A DNA stretch of 64,000 bases from Pyropia yezoensis (GCA_009829735.1 CM020618.1:13684568-13748567), one strand, 5' to 3'; positions 11,585 to 24,230 are shown, numbered from the stretch's first letter. The notes: generated from the sequence alone by a model not told the origin. Numbers and translations: made by a program.

Positions 11585-12156
11585 TGTGGTATAAAACTTG
11601 ATCCTCTCAAACACGTGTCTATATCCCTCGGGGGAAAGGGACAGGTAACATAGAAAGGGGAACTACGAGAATGGTATGCCTGTTGCCTCACGTGCCTGCT
11701 CGCAGAGCAAACAGATACGCACGGTAGTGCACACGGGGAAGAGGAAAGCAAACGCGCAGTTGTCTTTTTCCTGAGGGCGCGGACCAAGGGCGCCTCGCTG
11801 TCCCTCTTAACGTGCATCTGGAGGAGCCTCGGCACGTTGGCCAGGTAGCCCCCCCCATAACCCCGAGTGGCCCCGACCCGAGTCTAACCTCGTCAGGTCG
11901 GGGGCCACTATCACTACTAATTCTATTCCCACTCACTAATCTCACACTCAAATTCTCTCAAATCAAGTCCCTCACAAGTATGCAAAAACCCATCAGCAAT
12001 CCCTCTCTCACGTGTGGATAGCGTAGTCCACCGCATCCCAGTGCCGGGCACGGGCCACGGCCGCCAACCATCACCACACGGCGGGCGTGTTCTGGCACCT
12101 GGTGCCCTCTGGTTGTAGTCCCGGGTCGGCGCCAAGTCGGGGCCAGGGATGCTACA
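11585..12156 (-). repeat. family B 5' LTR (about 571 bp)
   Basis: It begins TGTAGCATCCCTGG (minus strand, from 12156) and ends TTTTATACCACA at 11585. The two other copies stop one base earlier in shared sequence (ATACCAC), so the exact end is uncertain by one base. It matches 31702-32272 almost perfectly and 38235-38807 less well. Confidence 0.88.
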
Positions 12157-13779
12157 GAGCGGATATGCTACATACCCCCGTTGGAAGCTTCGAGCCGTCC
12201 CGGCGAGATCCGGTCGGGTGCAAGCTTGCTGCCGGTTGTGCCCTGTGTGGGCGAGGAAGCTCCGGGCGCGGCCTCCAGCAAGCGTGCCGGGGTCGCCGCA
12301 GCACAGGTTGGTGCTTCCAGAGGCTTCGGTTCAGTGTGGCCGTGGTGTGGCCCACTGCTTGCCTCGCGCCGGTCGCGGAGCGGCGTGCCACGTAACATAT
12401 TGCGGTGCACTACGTGGTCAAGGACCAGGTTGTTGAGCCGCGGCCAGTTGGCCTCCCGGTGATAGCCTGATGGGCGGGTGTGGTCGCTGGCCAGTTGGCC
12501 ATCGATCTCGTGTTCACCTGTCGGCGTGTTGGGCCGTTGTTGACGTGCAGGCCGTGTAGTCGGCCCGTGTTGACTCGGCGGAGTACCGCGTGGTGCTCGG
12601 GTCACGGCCGGTTGGCCCTCCCAGGCGTTGGCTCGACGCGCAGGTGCACGGGCGTGTGGTCGCTGACCAGTCGGCCATAGTCCGACACGTTTGCCAGTCG
12701 GCACCTTGAGCTGTTGCTTGAGTGAGGGTAGCGCCGGTGTGCTACGGCCGGGGAGGTTCGAGGTTGACGGCCAGTTGGCCACGTTCCTACACATCGCCTG
12801 TTGGCATGATCGTCGGCAGCCGCGCCCACCTGTATCTTGATGACATCTGATTGTACTCGTCACATCTCCACGTTCAGCACACCATTAGGACTGCTGTAGG
12901 GATTGTTGAAAACGTACCCAACTGCATCTCGGCTGCATCTTTTGGACCCTACATGTCATTTCCATGCTCAGGCGTCGTTGCCTGCGACCGTTCTGTTTCA
13001 AGTCTGGGAGCCTGAGGACTTTGCCAAAGAGATTGTCTTAAAGCTGTCCAGAATGACAGTCAACGCAGGCAAATGCGGGCGACCATCCGGCCATCCGTAT
13101 CAATGCTCCGTGGGGTAGTTCTCGATCTGGTTAGGACAGCATTTCAACTTCATCTCAAGCGTGAGGGTGGGGCCTCAGTCCACCTCACTGCCCCCAGTGG
13201 CCCAAATATGCCCTGCCTTGCCTGGTAAGAAGCGACAGGGACGCTTATTGACTCCGTGCGGGGGGGCTACAGAGAGAAAGTGAAGCCTGTGAAGGGCTGA
13301 TAGCAGATGGTTTCTTGGATTCTGTGCTCTATCATGAGCACTAGGTAGGTGCTGCGCCTGGGAGCAACGAGAGAGAGCCACATGCCTGCACTAAAATCTA
13401 CGAAGCGCATGAAGCGACGGCGATTCTCGTTCGGCGTGCTCTCACGGCCAAGGCACAGCCCGAAATGACTTGGCCAGTGCGCCTGTGTCATGGGACAGGC
13501 CACAGAGGCCTCTCAGACCACGTTTGTCAAAACAACGACAATGATTATAGTACTGATTTTTTCTACGAAGCGTCAAAATCAAGGCGGACGTGGTGTCTCG
13601 CACTCCTGTATCGCTCTTATTTCTCCCCTCTCTCCCTCTCTTCTCTCTCGGTCCAGACGGTCAAACGGCGTTCAATGGCTTGCCATGCGTGACACGTCAT
13701 TCAATGGCAGCACAATAAGTCAGATGCAACAAGATACTTGTGTGCACACCAACATGCAGCCGCGTGGCTCTCTCGTGCC
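12157..13779. other. no supported gene
   Basis: No domain or splice-supported ORF was found. GGCCAGTTGGCC or a close variant recurs about five times between 12430 and 12780 without regular spacing. The 13480-13779 part is probably the 3' flank of the minus-strand gene that ends at 13780. Confidence 0.45.
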
Positions 13780-16700
13780 TCACACAAAGTTATTGGTAAA
13801 GAAGCGGTGGTCGCGCCAGTCACATGCATCAGAAGCAAAGCTCTTTGGGAAGCGACACACCCCAACACGATCCACCCACTCCTCCCAGTCGTGCTCCACG
13901 CAGAGAACGTCAATGATCTCGTGCGAAGAAATGGCCGCAAGGGTGGGGCGTATCTTACCCTCCCGAACCAGGTGGCACCACTGAAGCCTCTCGCACCCGT
14001 ATGCCGTGAAAGGACACTCAGGCACGGAGCTTGCGGTCTCAGCACAGTGCACCACGACCGTCCGACTGAGCGTGCCGTTGTGGGCCGCAATAATCGCGCG
14101 TGCCTGCCCCACTCCGACCGTCCCGTCTTCTGCTCGGTAGCGAACCCAGTCATACCAAGGGCGTCCCTTCAGGTCCGGGGTGGCCCAGACCATGGTGCGA
14201 TCGCCGCGCGCCCGACGGATATCAGCGTCTGGCAACAACGTCCCGGACTGCGTCGTGATGAAGTCAGATGAAGCGCACTGCAGGGCCTCGTCCAATGTCA
14301 CCAAGCCAGACGCAGCTGCGAAGTCGGAGACGGAGCTGAGCGCCCCACGGGCACGCATACGACTCAATTTGGACGCCTTCTTGGAAGTCGCTTTTGATGT
14401 CTGCCGCTGTCGTGAGAGTCGTACGACGCTCTGGATCTGCTCCGTGAGCACCATCTGCAATGCCGCGTTATCACGACTCTTGTTCGTGAGTGTAAAAGCC
14501 AGCTTGACAAATTTGTGCAGGGCCTCGTTCACGCCCGTGTTGCCGTCTTGGAGGTTGCCTCGAAGGAAGAACTCGTCCAGTAGATGCGACACTGCGCGAT
14601 GCAGCTTGGTTGTGTGCGAGGGCCCAAAGAGGGGCTGGTAGTCGTTCTCAATCCAACGACTCATACGACGACATACCGACTTGGCTTCCGCCCAGGTCTT
14701 CGGCCGCACATCAAAGGCGCTCTTCAATATCGCGGCGAGCTCGCAGAGCACCCACGTCAGGAGACGATGATGCTGCCCTCCTGCTCCAGACCGCCCGAAC
14801 AAGCCCGCAGCTGCGAAAGGCAAGAAGTGAACCGCCTCACGGTGCCCCTTACCCTTCAAGGTAGCCTGTTTCTCTCCACTCTTGATGAAGTACCTGAGGT
14901 GCATTTGTAGAGAATCAAGTGCAAGAACCAGCCAGGGCGGTGACTAGAGATCAAATAAAACAGTCAGATATAGTGCATGCATCTCCAATGGAATGTAGCA
15001 ACATCAAGATACAATCAGATCTCACGCAGCAGCGTCACAAGGATGAAGCTCTCACGACAAGCAAATCTTACCCCGGGAAGATGGATGGGACACGGTGCGT
15101 GCGACTCGCGAACAAGAACCGCTTGTTAGCGATACGCACAGTCTCACCCGCTGTGCCGTGCAAAAGCTTCTTCGAACCGGCCAGCTCATGGGCAAAGGAA
15201 TGTACACCTGTTGTCAGGGTTCTACAGATGCCGAGGTCCATGACCTGCCAATGGCAAGGGAAGGAGAAAGTGCGGGACAGAGCATAAACGAACGCAAGCA
15301 GAGGATTGTGCGAGTCAGTACGTGTTACGGAGAAAGAGTGACGTGCCACCAGCCCTCTTGCAGGAGAGAAATGTAGAGATGATACAATACAGATGCGTGA
15401 CAATGACATGTACGGCAGCGTCATGCAAGCAGCATCTGGCAATCACCAAGGAAACACAGGAGTATGGAGCGTACGTGTAGTCGGTCAAACCCGAAGATCT
15501 GGTACAGCAGCAGCGGACCAGAGCCGAGTCCAGCCCAGGCGGCCAGTGCAGGTACAACGCAGTGGATGCTGTTGGCGGTCTCAATCGCATTGATAATGAC
15601 ACCATTGCCCCTTATTCCCCGCATGAGCGCTCCCTTGAGCTGCAGCTTGACAATCTTGAGCACGTTCCGCTTCTTTGGAGAATTCTTCCTTGAAGGCCGC
15701 ACCCCGCTCGACGTGGAGCGTGCCATACATGGCGTGCAGTCGTACGCGCTGCCGTGACGCTTGAGGCACAAGACGTCCCGCTCTTCTGGCTGGTCCGACA
15801 CGTAGAGTATGAGTCTCGGAATGATCTTCACCACGGCACCGTCCGGCACTGTCATCTCGGCACCGAAATGACTGGCGAGGATGGTATCTCGAAAGACCAG
15901 CGCGATGGTGCGTTGGAGGATCTCCGCCAGAGCCTCTGCAGCCTTTGAAAAAGACATTGCCTCGTACCGCGACCGTACTTGGGGCATGTATGCCACGACG
16001 ACCCATTCTGGTTCCTTGGTCACGATGTTCATCACTCTCATACGCAGCGGATACGCAGACACACCTGCAAGAAATACAATGGGCCGACACAGCGATGGCA
16101 AAATCAACAGTTCGCACGCTCCGTCAGTACAAGTTACGACGAGACGTATGGAGAAGCACAAGCTGTGCTGATGACAGCAAATGAGGTCATGATGCGGTCA
16201 GTAGTGACACGCAGTGTGGTAGTACGAAAATCAATCCCAGTGAGAAAACGTACCACCAGAAGAGGTTACAACCGTCCCATCTGAGTACAGCGCCAGTGCA
16301 AGCATCTGTGCGCACAGCCCAAACACGCGCTTGACGTCCGCCCGCTGAGCTCCGTAGGCATGGCCGTCAAAGAAGTCACGCAGTACGTCTCCGTCTTGCA
16401 TCACCGGGGAGGCTGGAACAATGTCTCCAGTGGCAACAGATGGCGTGCAATGCGCCCATGCGGACGTGGGCGTCGTAGTCCCGGGATCGACGTCTTGCGA
16501 GCTTCTTCCGACTGCATCTGGTCCGTTCTGGGATCCGTCTTGACTGTAATGGACGCCAGCCGCACAAGCACAATCCTCCGAGCCCCGCTCCCACCTGACG
16601 GTTGCGGCCGCCGTAAGACATTCTTGCACGACCTTCAGACCCTTGCGAAGGAGGATACGATGGGAACCCACCTTCGTCGTCACGACGGCCTCCATCCACC

Positions 16701-17508
16701 CCAGCTTCCGCAGCATGCGCCTCTTCTCGTTCCGCACTGCAGTCTTGAGCGACGATGGCGTGGGGAACGCGACCTTGAACGGCAATGTCGTTGAGCCAGT
16801 CGCCCGCTCCACCGACAAGCACATCTGATGAGCTGCGGCAATGCGCGTCTCAGACATGGTACAAGCGTTGGCAAACACGTCGCGCAGCGATGGGGTGACG
16901 AAAGCAAATGTGTCCGTCGGAGCGTTGTCCTCGTACACAGCACGACAGCGCTCCTCATCACCAACCTCATCGAGGTAGTCCAACACCTTCGCGCAGAGCG
17001 CTTCACCGAGGTCCCCCTCACAGACGACGGGAGAGGCGTGATCCGCAAAAGCAGCACCGTGCAAATCATTAGCGGCACGCATCTCTGCTGATCTGACCAC
17101 ATCTGAATGTTCCCCGCTCACACAATCATCAGAGCTGGAGTCACTCGGCGCCGACGCGTCACTGTCGTATGCCGAGGAGCTTTCTCCTTGCGAGTCCCAG
17201 TCGTTCTCTCCCGCACCATCTCCACCGTCACCCCTCTCCTCAGCATCCCCGAAATCCTCCTCCTCTTCGGAATCATCTCCCCCGCCCTCACCCACCAAAT
17301 CATGATCGATATCCTCCTCCTCGCCAGTCCCATCTCTACCACCGGCCACCCCATCATCCTCTTCTGAGCTCCCCATGGCCAAGCTCCTCGCAGTCCCAGC
17401 TTCTGCAGCATCATCTGCAAGCCTGTGCCGCTTGCGCAGGTGACGGCCAAGGTGGCAGGGACTAAGAAGACGACCGTCATCACAACCGTCTACGGTACAC
17501 CGCTTCAT
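13780..17508 (-). CDS. four-exon gene, transposase-like (Plavaka/KDZ-type core), 1043 aa
   Basis: I infer four exons: 17508-16254, 16064-15475, 15244-15072 and 14893-13780. All introns (189, 230, 178 bp) have GT..AG ends with clear acceptors such as TTTCTTGCAG, and the phases join into 1043 codons without a stop. The N-terminus has a Cys2His2-like finger (C4, C9, H23, H28), then a long Asp/Glu/Ser/Gly-rich tract. The core has WVVVAYMPQVRSR, PRLILYVSDQPEERDVLCLK, a YDCTPCM pair of cysteines and FGFDRLHVMDLG, the last created by splicing. This order resembles the 'PE.. / C..C / D.LH' layout of Plavaka- or KDZ-type transposases. I cannot place the catalytic triad with certainty. It may be a mobile-element protein or a domesticated one. 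The neighbouring gene at 18686 is divergent. Confidence 0.6.
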
Positions 17509-17564
17509 ACCAGGAACGCGATCAGCCCCCCCCCCCCCCCGTCCCCCCCCTCCTCCCCCTAAGG

Positions 17565-17765
17565 CGTCGGGCTCACGCCAGTAAAGCGAGGAAGACGAGG
17601 ATGCGTCGCGTCACACGCCTGGAATGCGGGGAAGACGAGGCTGCGTCGCCCATGGGGTAGAGATGCCGGTATGTGCGTCGCCCATGCGGCAGACGTGGAA
17701 GAGCCCAGGCGAAGTCACGCGCGTCGCCCGTCAGGCAGACGTGGATGAGCGCCGGCGAAGTCACC
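17565..17765. repeat. degenerate tandem repeat, about 45-55 bp
   Basis: Copies share GCGTCGCCC.TG.GGCAGACGTGGA and GGCGAAGTCAC. Two good copies (about 17675-17765) and two weaker ones (17570-17670) lie upstream of the minus-strand gene. They sit in the 1.2 kb between two divergent genes, which otherwise shows no gene. Confidence 0.5.
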
Positions 17766-18211
17766 ATCGCAAGGGACTCTCGGGATTGATAATGCGCGCC
17801 CCACCGACACCACCCACTCAGTACATATATTCGATTTCCAGCATACAGGGCTTAACAAATAAATGGATTCACTCGTCCACCTGCACTGCGGAACGCTTCA
17901 GCGCATTGGCAGTGCTCCAGAGTTTTCGGGCAAACGCGATCACCCAAATGTTCATGGGCTGTCTTGAAAACTAGCGTGTGTGCCATGCGATTGGGCTGTG
18001 GCGTGGACCACAGAGCATAAACCACGAATCTGTGCGTGAAGGTGCGATTTAGAGATGTTTTTCAGAAGTACGGCGTACAACTGTCGGAACGAAATACAAA
18101 AATGCAATGTGGCATGATGACGGAATTTTGTAGTTCTGAAAATTGTCTCACAAGTTTCTGTCTTAAACTACAGTACGGCTGGTGTATGTTGGCTAAGATA
18201 TGAGGGAAGGT

Positions 18212-18212
<1 letters not shown>

Positions 18213-18244
<32 letters not shown>
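18213..18244. repeat. poly-G tract (32 G)
   Basis: Thirty-two consecutive G on the plus strand, followed by GGA/GAG-rich sequence. It lies in the divergent intergenic region. Length in such runs is error-prone, so the exact count is uncertain. Confidence 0.9.
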
Positions 18245-18245
<1 letters not shown>

Positions 18246-18685
18246 GGAGGAGGAGGGAGGAAGGCCGGGTCGGGTGGTGGAGTTCGCCACGAGGAGCAGG
18301 TGGGTGGGATGGATGCGGGGACGGTGAGCCCGGCCGGCGCAGGTCCCGGCTGTGGTGGCACGGCGGGGACGGTTGTGGCGGCGGCGGTCATCACGGCCAG
18401 CTTGGCATGCTAGCGCCCCGGCATCCACTGTTGTCTTTGTCGCCGTCAACAATTGGGCTCGTGTACGGTGCTTTCAATTGGTGCTGGCGTCGCCAGATGC
18501 GGCCAAATGCAACCCCGTTCCGTGCAGTGCATATGCAGTGTGCATGCATTTTGAGGGCCTGACTATCCTGTGACTGTGGGAGGCCCGCCGTCGTTGGCGG
18601 GCGGACCGCGCATGTCCCCTGGGCGGGCCGTCGGCGCAGCTCCCTAGGGGGTGTGCTGATTTGCGGCTTGCCGTGGTGCACTGCC

Positions 18686-21600
18686 ATGCACCGCGCGGTA
18701 CTTCGTGCGTTCGGCCCTGCGGTTGCCGGCGACGCGCTGGGTGTGGCCAGCAGCGATCCAGCGGTGGGCACCGTGGGGGAGGAGGCTGCCGATCCGTCCT
18801 TGCGCGCGGCGGCGGCTGGCGTGGGCGCGGGGGACGCGGAGGCGGGGGCTGCCGATCGGTCCGAGTGCGCGGCGGCGGGGGCGGGGAAGGCGGCGGCTAG
18901 CGGCGCGGCCGCATCGGCGGAGACGGCGAGGGCTGCCGATCCGGCTGTTGGCGCGGGGGTGGTGGCGGCGGCGGCCGATCCGTCGGTGGGCGCGGGGGTG
19001 GCGGCGGCGGTGACCGATCCGGCTGTTGGCGCGGGGGTGGTGGCGGCGGCGGCCGATCCGTCGGTGGGCGCGGGGGTGGCGGCGGCGGTGGCCGATCCGT
19101 CGGTGGGCGCGGGGGTGGCGGCGGCGGTGACCGATCCGGCTGTTGGCGCGGGGGTGGTGGCGGCGGCGGCCGATCCGTCGGTGGGCGCGGGGGTGGCGGC
19201 GGCGGCGGCCGATCCGTCGGTGGGCGCGGGGGTGGCGGCGGCGGTGACCGATCCGGCTGTTGGCGCGGGGGTGGTGGCGGCGGCGGCCGATCCGTCGGTG
19301 GGCGCGGGGGTGGTGGTGGCGCCGGCCGATCCGGCTGTTGACGCGGGGGTGGTGGTGGCGCCGGCTGGCCGCGCGGTGTTGGGCGCGGCGGTGGTGGAGG
19401 CGGGGGAGGCGGCGGCTGGCGGCGCGGCGCCGGCTGGCGCGGCGGCGGCTGCATCTGGCCCCCCGGCGGGGGACGCGGCTGGGGTTCCCTTGAGGGAGGA
19501 GGCGGCTGGCGACGCGGCGTCGGCTGCATCTGCCCGAGCGGCGGGAGAATCGGCGGGGGACGCGGCGGGGGTGCCCGTGAGGGAGGAGGCGGCTGCTTCT
19601 GGCCCCCTTGCGGGGGACGCGGCTGGGGTGCCCGTGAGGGGGGAGGTGGCTGGCGACGTGGCGTCGGCTGTGGCGGCGAGGGCGGCGCGCGACGTACCGG
19701 TGGACGTGCTGGGGGACGCGGCTGGGGACGTGCTGAGGAACGCGGCGGGTGACGGGGCGGCGGACGGGGCGGGGGACGCGGCTGGCGCCAAGGCGTCTGA
19801 CGGCGCGGCGGCTGCATCTCGCTGTGTTGCGGCTGCATCTGGTGGCGCGGCGGCGGACGCTGGCCGCTTGGCGACGGCGGTGGGCGACGTCCCGGCGCAC
19901 GTGCTGGGGATCGCAGCGGGGGACGTGGCGTCGGCTGTGGCGGCGGGGGCGGCGCGCGACATACCGGTGGACGTGCGGGGGGACGCGGCTGGGGACGTGC
20001 TGAGGAACGCGGCGGGTGACGGGGCGGCGGACGGGGCGGGGGACGCGGCTGGCTCCAAGGCGTCTGACGGCACGGCGGCTGCATCTCGCTGTGTTGCGGC
20101 TGCATCTGGTGGCGCGGCGGCGGACGCTGGCCGCTTGGCGACGGCGGTGGGCGACGTCCCGGCGCACGTGCTGGGGATCGCAGCGGGGGACGTCGCGTCG
20201 GCTGTGGCGGCGGGGGCGGCGCGCGACATACCGGTGGACGTGCTGGGGGACGCGGCTGGGGACGTGCTGAGGAACGCGGCGGGTGACGGGGCGGCGGACG
20301 GGGCGGGGGACGCGGCTGGAGCCAAGGCGTCTGACGGCGCGGCGGCTGCATCTCGCTGTGTTGCGGCTGCATCTGGTGGCGCGGCGGCGGACGCTGGCCG
20401 CTTGGCGACGGCGGTGGGCGACGTTCCGGCGCACGTGCTGGGGATCGCAGCAAGGGGCCAAGGCGGGCGAGGGTGCGGACGGCGACGTGGCGGCTCGGCC
20501 GGCGCTTTGGGTGGTGTCAACCACTCCCTGGCCCGGGGCGAGCGCGCAGACGCTGCCGGCGTCGTCGACCACTGCCGAGATGGCGGGGCAGGCCCGAGGG
20601 GCTGCCGCACCGAGCTCCGGTGGCCGAGGGGCGGTCAAGGCGAGGCGGGGGGGGGCCACGGCAGGGCGGGGGGCGGCCAAGGCAGGGCGGGGGGCGGCCA
20701 AGGCGGGGCGCGGCGCGTCGGCCGCAGGGCGGGCGGCGGCAAAAGCTGTAACGGGGGCCGCTGTGTCGGGGGCAGGGCGCGGCGCGTCGGCTGCAGGGCG
20801 GGCGGCGGCGAAAGCCGGAACGGAGGCCGCAGGGTCGGCCAAAGCCGGAACGGGGGCCGCTGTGTCGAGGGCAGGGCGCGGCGCGTCGACCGCCAGGTCA
20901 AGGGGGGGGGGGACGGGGCGCCGGCCTCCACTGCATCTCCTCCTCGTCTGCGCCAGTCGACGCTCACGCAAGCGGGCACGACCGACGCCCTCAAGAGGCT
21001 CTCTGCCGCACGTGGCGGCGCGCGTGGCGCGGCTGCGGCCGCACGTGGTGGCGCGCGTGGCGCGGCCACGGCCACGCGTGGCGGCGAGCGTGGCGCGGCT
21101 GCGGCCGCACGTGGCGGCGCGCGTGGCGCGGCCGCGGCCGCGCGTGGCGGTGCGCGTGGCGGCGCGCGTGGCGCGGCCGCGGTCGCGCGTGGCGGCACGC
21201 GTGGCGCGGTCGCTCCCGCGGCGGAGAAGGTAAGCTCGTGTGCATCTTTTTCTTCATCATGGCGCAGCGGTGCCCTTTGGCGTTCCTTGGCTTGGGTTGA
21301 CGGTGTGACTCTTTTTTGTGTCGTGGTCGGTGGCCGCTTCTAACTTCCGTGTCCCCCGTGTTGTTTGTGCCCCACGCTCGTCCTGGTTGGTCGCCGCGTC
21401 TATCTCCCGTGTCCCCTGAGTTGTTTGTGTGCCTCGCTCCAATGACTGTGCTGCACAGGCTGGAAAGAGAAAGATCGGACGGCAAGCGCAGGCTAGCAAG
21501 GAGGCGTCAGGCAGTTGCTCGGTACGTTCGCGCAACCTGCGTGGCTCCTTTTGGCAGCACCTTTGTGTCATCTGCATTGCATATGAGCATTTGTCCTCTG

Positions 21601-23637
21601 TGATGCCTCATGTGGTGTCAACTGGACCACATCTCACTCACATTGAGGCCCCATCTGGATTACGGTATCGCTTCTCAAACGACGTGTGTCCCCGCCCCCC
21701 TTACATTCTCATGATACGTACGACGCAGTCATCTGCAGAGGATCCTGCACCTGCACCGAAGCGTCCAAAGTACGCTCCACAAGGCAAGAAGCGGCGGCGC
21801 TCGATGAGGGAGACATTGCTCCTGGAGCTGGCACCTCCCGGCGACAGCGACGAGGATGGCGGGGACGACTCGGACGGGTCCGCCGCGGCGGCCCTAGAAG
21901 AGCGGGACGCTGCGCAGGCGCGCGCCATGGAGGCCGCTGTGAAAGCCGCCGATGCCGCCAGGAAGGGAGTCCCGAGGGCGCCCGTTAGGCGGAAGGGGAT
22001 GACCAAGGCTGCGCCCCAGGCTGCGCCGCCGCCTTCCACGAAGGGCAAAGGCAAGGGACCGGCTGCACCGAAGAAGGGCAAGAAACTGGCTCTTCTTGCC
22101 ACGAACGCGTCGCGGACGGGTGAGGGGAGCAAGCCGACGAGGGCCCAAGGTGAGTTGGCCGGGCCGGCCCTGACGCTCGCCGTCCGCCGGGAGGTGACCG
22201 CGCGCACCATCGCGCTCTTTAGCAATCCGCAGGACGCCGACGACGTCTTCTTGTGCAACGACGACGCGCGGGCCATGTACATTGCCAGCATCATGGCGGT
22301 GGCGCCGGCCAGCATGGAGCGGGCGGAAGAGTTGGCGCGTCAGGTGGCGGCGGTCAACGCGCGGCCGAAGAAGGAGGAGACCAGCAGCGCGACGCGCACG
22401 ACGGACATTCTGGGGCAATGTGCCCAGGCGCGGTCCACGGCGTACCACAGCTTGTGCACTTGGGTGTGGTCGTCGTGGACCGCTATGGTGGAGTACGAGT
22501 CGACGGAGGTGGACTACAGGGGCAACGACGAGAGCAAGCGCACGGCAGCCATCGGGACGTGGTGGCTGAAGGGGAGGCGTTACCTCAACACCAAGAGCGG
22601 GCGCGCTGCGCTGTACAACTTGTGCGCCGCGTACATCAATCGGTACGGTATGGAAGACGCCTACACGGACCAGTACCACAAGGGGCGCCGGGTGCTCAGC
22701 CTGTTGCTCGCCGTCATTGCCCTGATCGTCGCGAAGGTATGGACCGTGCCCCTATGTTGTGTGTGTGGGTGTGTGTGTGGATGTGTGTGTGTCGTGTGAA
22801 CTTTGTCTCTGTCGTTGTATATCATGTCATTCGGCACCATCTGGCGCCATGCGTCATTGGACTGCATCTTACTCTGCATTGGGCTGCATCTGACCTGTCT
22901 TGGGCCCTCTGTTTTTCTTGGTGACTGCATCTCTCTGGCATGTGGTAAGATTGTGACTGCTGCAGATTCGGTCCCAGCTTCTCCTCGACGTCTACGGACT
23001 GTCGGCATTGAAGAAGATGATGGGAGGCCTGAACCCGTCGCACCGCGCGTACTTCTGTGAGGAGCTCACCGCGCTGCATGCCGCGGCTGTCAAGCCCGGC
23101 TGCCAGTGGGTCAAGCTGTTTGCCACCGACGTGAAGGAATCCTTCTGCGCGGCGGTGAAGGACCCAGACTCTACGCTGGGCACCACCACGAAGGTGGACA
23201 AGATCGGGCGGCGCACGCTTTACCACGGGGTCCAGTCCTCCTTGCAAGCCATCCTGAACCTGCTGAACGACGATAGCGACTCGGAGGAGTCTGACTTGTC
23301 GTCCGACGATGACGTCGTCCACGTCGTCATCCCGGTGACGGCGACAGCGCCGTCATCTCGCGACGCGAAGCGCCGGGAGCGCCTCATGTCGGTGGCTCGG
23401 GTGGGGGGGAAGGGGGCAGCGGGGATGCCGGCAGTCAAGGCCGAGATCGTTGAACCCGGCGTTGCTCATGACTTCTCCTCGTGGTATTCGGTTTCTTCGG
23501 ACGACTCCTACGAGCAGGAGTCGGACGACTCCTACGTGAGGTTTGACGAGGGGGCCATGGAGGACGCCGAGTTTCTGGACTCGGAGCTGAGGATGGAGGA
23601 CCTGAAGGACCTCGGACGCGTCGCACGATCATTTTGA
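18686..23637 (+). CDS. four-exon gene, unknown function, 1428 aa, repetitive N-terminus
   Basis: Inferred exons are 18686-21229, 21459-21521, 21729-22736 and 22966-23637. Donors AAG/GTAAGC, TCG/GTACGT and AAG/GTATGG and acceptors CACAG, CGCAG and TGCAG all join in phase 0, with introns of 229, 207 and 229 bp, giving 4287 coding bases. The start is the first ATG (MHRAVLRAF). Exon 1 encodes Ala/Gly/Asp-rich repeats: 13-residue units (ADPSVGAGVAAAV), three 89-residue units, then RGG-type repeats (ARGGARGAA). The rest is more ordinary: basic, nuclear-localisation-like KRPKYAPQGKKRRR, then a helical region (WWLKGRRYLNTKSGRAALYN; YHKGRRVLSLLLAVIALIVAK) and an acidic serine-rich tail. The minus strand of exon 1 is also open (739 aa), but splice continuity supports the plus strand. 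No known family is recognised. Confidence 0.6.
18930..19360. repeat. 39-bp tandem repeats in exon 1
   Basis: About eleven units alternate between GATCCGTCGGTGGGCGCGGG and GATCCGGCTGTTGGCGCGGG types, each 39 bp (13 codons). The period is a multiple of three, so the frame is kept. Confidence 0.8.
19685..20455. repeat. 267-bp direct repeats, three copies
   Basis: The motif GCGCGCGAC recurs at 19685, 19952 and 20219, a spacing of 267 bp (89 codons). The copies differ by few bases (for example GTACCGG versus ATACCGG and CTGCGG versus GTGGGG positions). The third copy is cut short near 20455. Confidence 0.9.
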
Positions 23638-23730
23638 GTATAGGTACACGAAGTTTGGTGGGTCTGATGGTGAGGAGGCAGGGGGTGGAGAGGACGGAGA
23701 AGCGGCGGCCGGAGGACGAGGACGAGGAGG

Positions 23731-24230
23731 NNNNNNNNNNNNNNNNNNNNNNNNNNNNNNNNNNNNNNNNNNNNNNNNNNNNNNNNNNNNNNNNNNNNNN
23801 NNNNNNNNNNNNNNNNNNNNNNNNNNNNNNNNNNNNNNNNNNNNNNNNNNNNNNNNNNNNNNNNNNNNNNNNNNNNNNNNNNNNNNNNNNNNNNNNNNNN
23901 NNNNNNNNNNNNNNNNNNNNNNNNNNNNNNNNNNNNNNNNNNNNNNNNNNNNNNNNNNNNNNNNNNNNNNNNNNNNNNNNNNNNNNNNNNNNNNNNNNNN
24001 NNNNNNNNNNNNNNNNNNNNNNNNNNNNNNNNNNNNNNNNNNNNNNNNNNNNNNNNNNNNNNNNNNNNNNNNNNNNNNNNNNNNNNNNNNNNNNNNNNNN
24101 NNNNNNNNNNNNNNNNNNNNNNNNNNNNNNNNNNNNNNNNNNNNNNNNNNNNNNNNNNNNNNNNNNNNNNNNNNNNNNNNNNNNNNNNNNNNNNNNNNNN
24201 NNNNNNNNNNNNNNNNNNNNNNNNNNNNNN
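23731..24230. other. assembly gap (500 N)
   Basis: Exactly 500 N. The right-hand contig starts inside family B gag, at the position where the inverted copy at 10547 enters the shared 472 bp. Confidence 0.99.

Larger units (their letters stand above)
10076..12156 (-). mobile_element. chromovirus family B, 5' end (LTR, primer site, gag)
   Basis: Read on the minus strand, this is a 5' LTR (12156 to 11585), a primer-binding site, a leader and gag truncated by the assembly gap at 10075. The LTR differs at only about five positions from the family B 3' LTR at 31702-32272, all transitions, so the family is young. Its 5' flank (CGCTC on the minus strand) does not match the 3' flank of the family B copy at 32273, so the two are either different insertions or rearranged. 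Confidence 0.88.

Noticed and set aside
11688..12135. Short ORFs repeated in three places (11.7-12.1, 31.7-32.2, 38.2-38.8 kb)
   Set aside because: All fall within family B LTR copies.
12430..12780. Recurrent GGCCAGTTGGCC as a repeat array or operator cluster
   Set aside because: The spacing is irregular and the copies vary, and there is no associated gene; too weak to call.
18391..20971. Minus-strand ORFs of 739 and 775 codons over the repeats
   Set aside because: They are Pro/Ala/Arg-rich mirror images of the plus-strand repeat exon and have no splice or domain support. The plus strand joins in phase to a protein-like downstream part.
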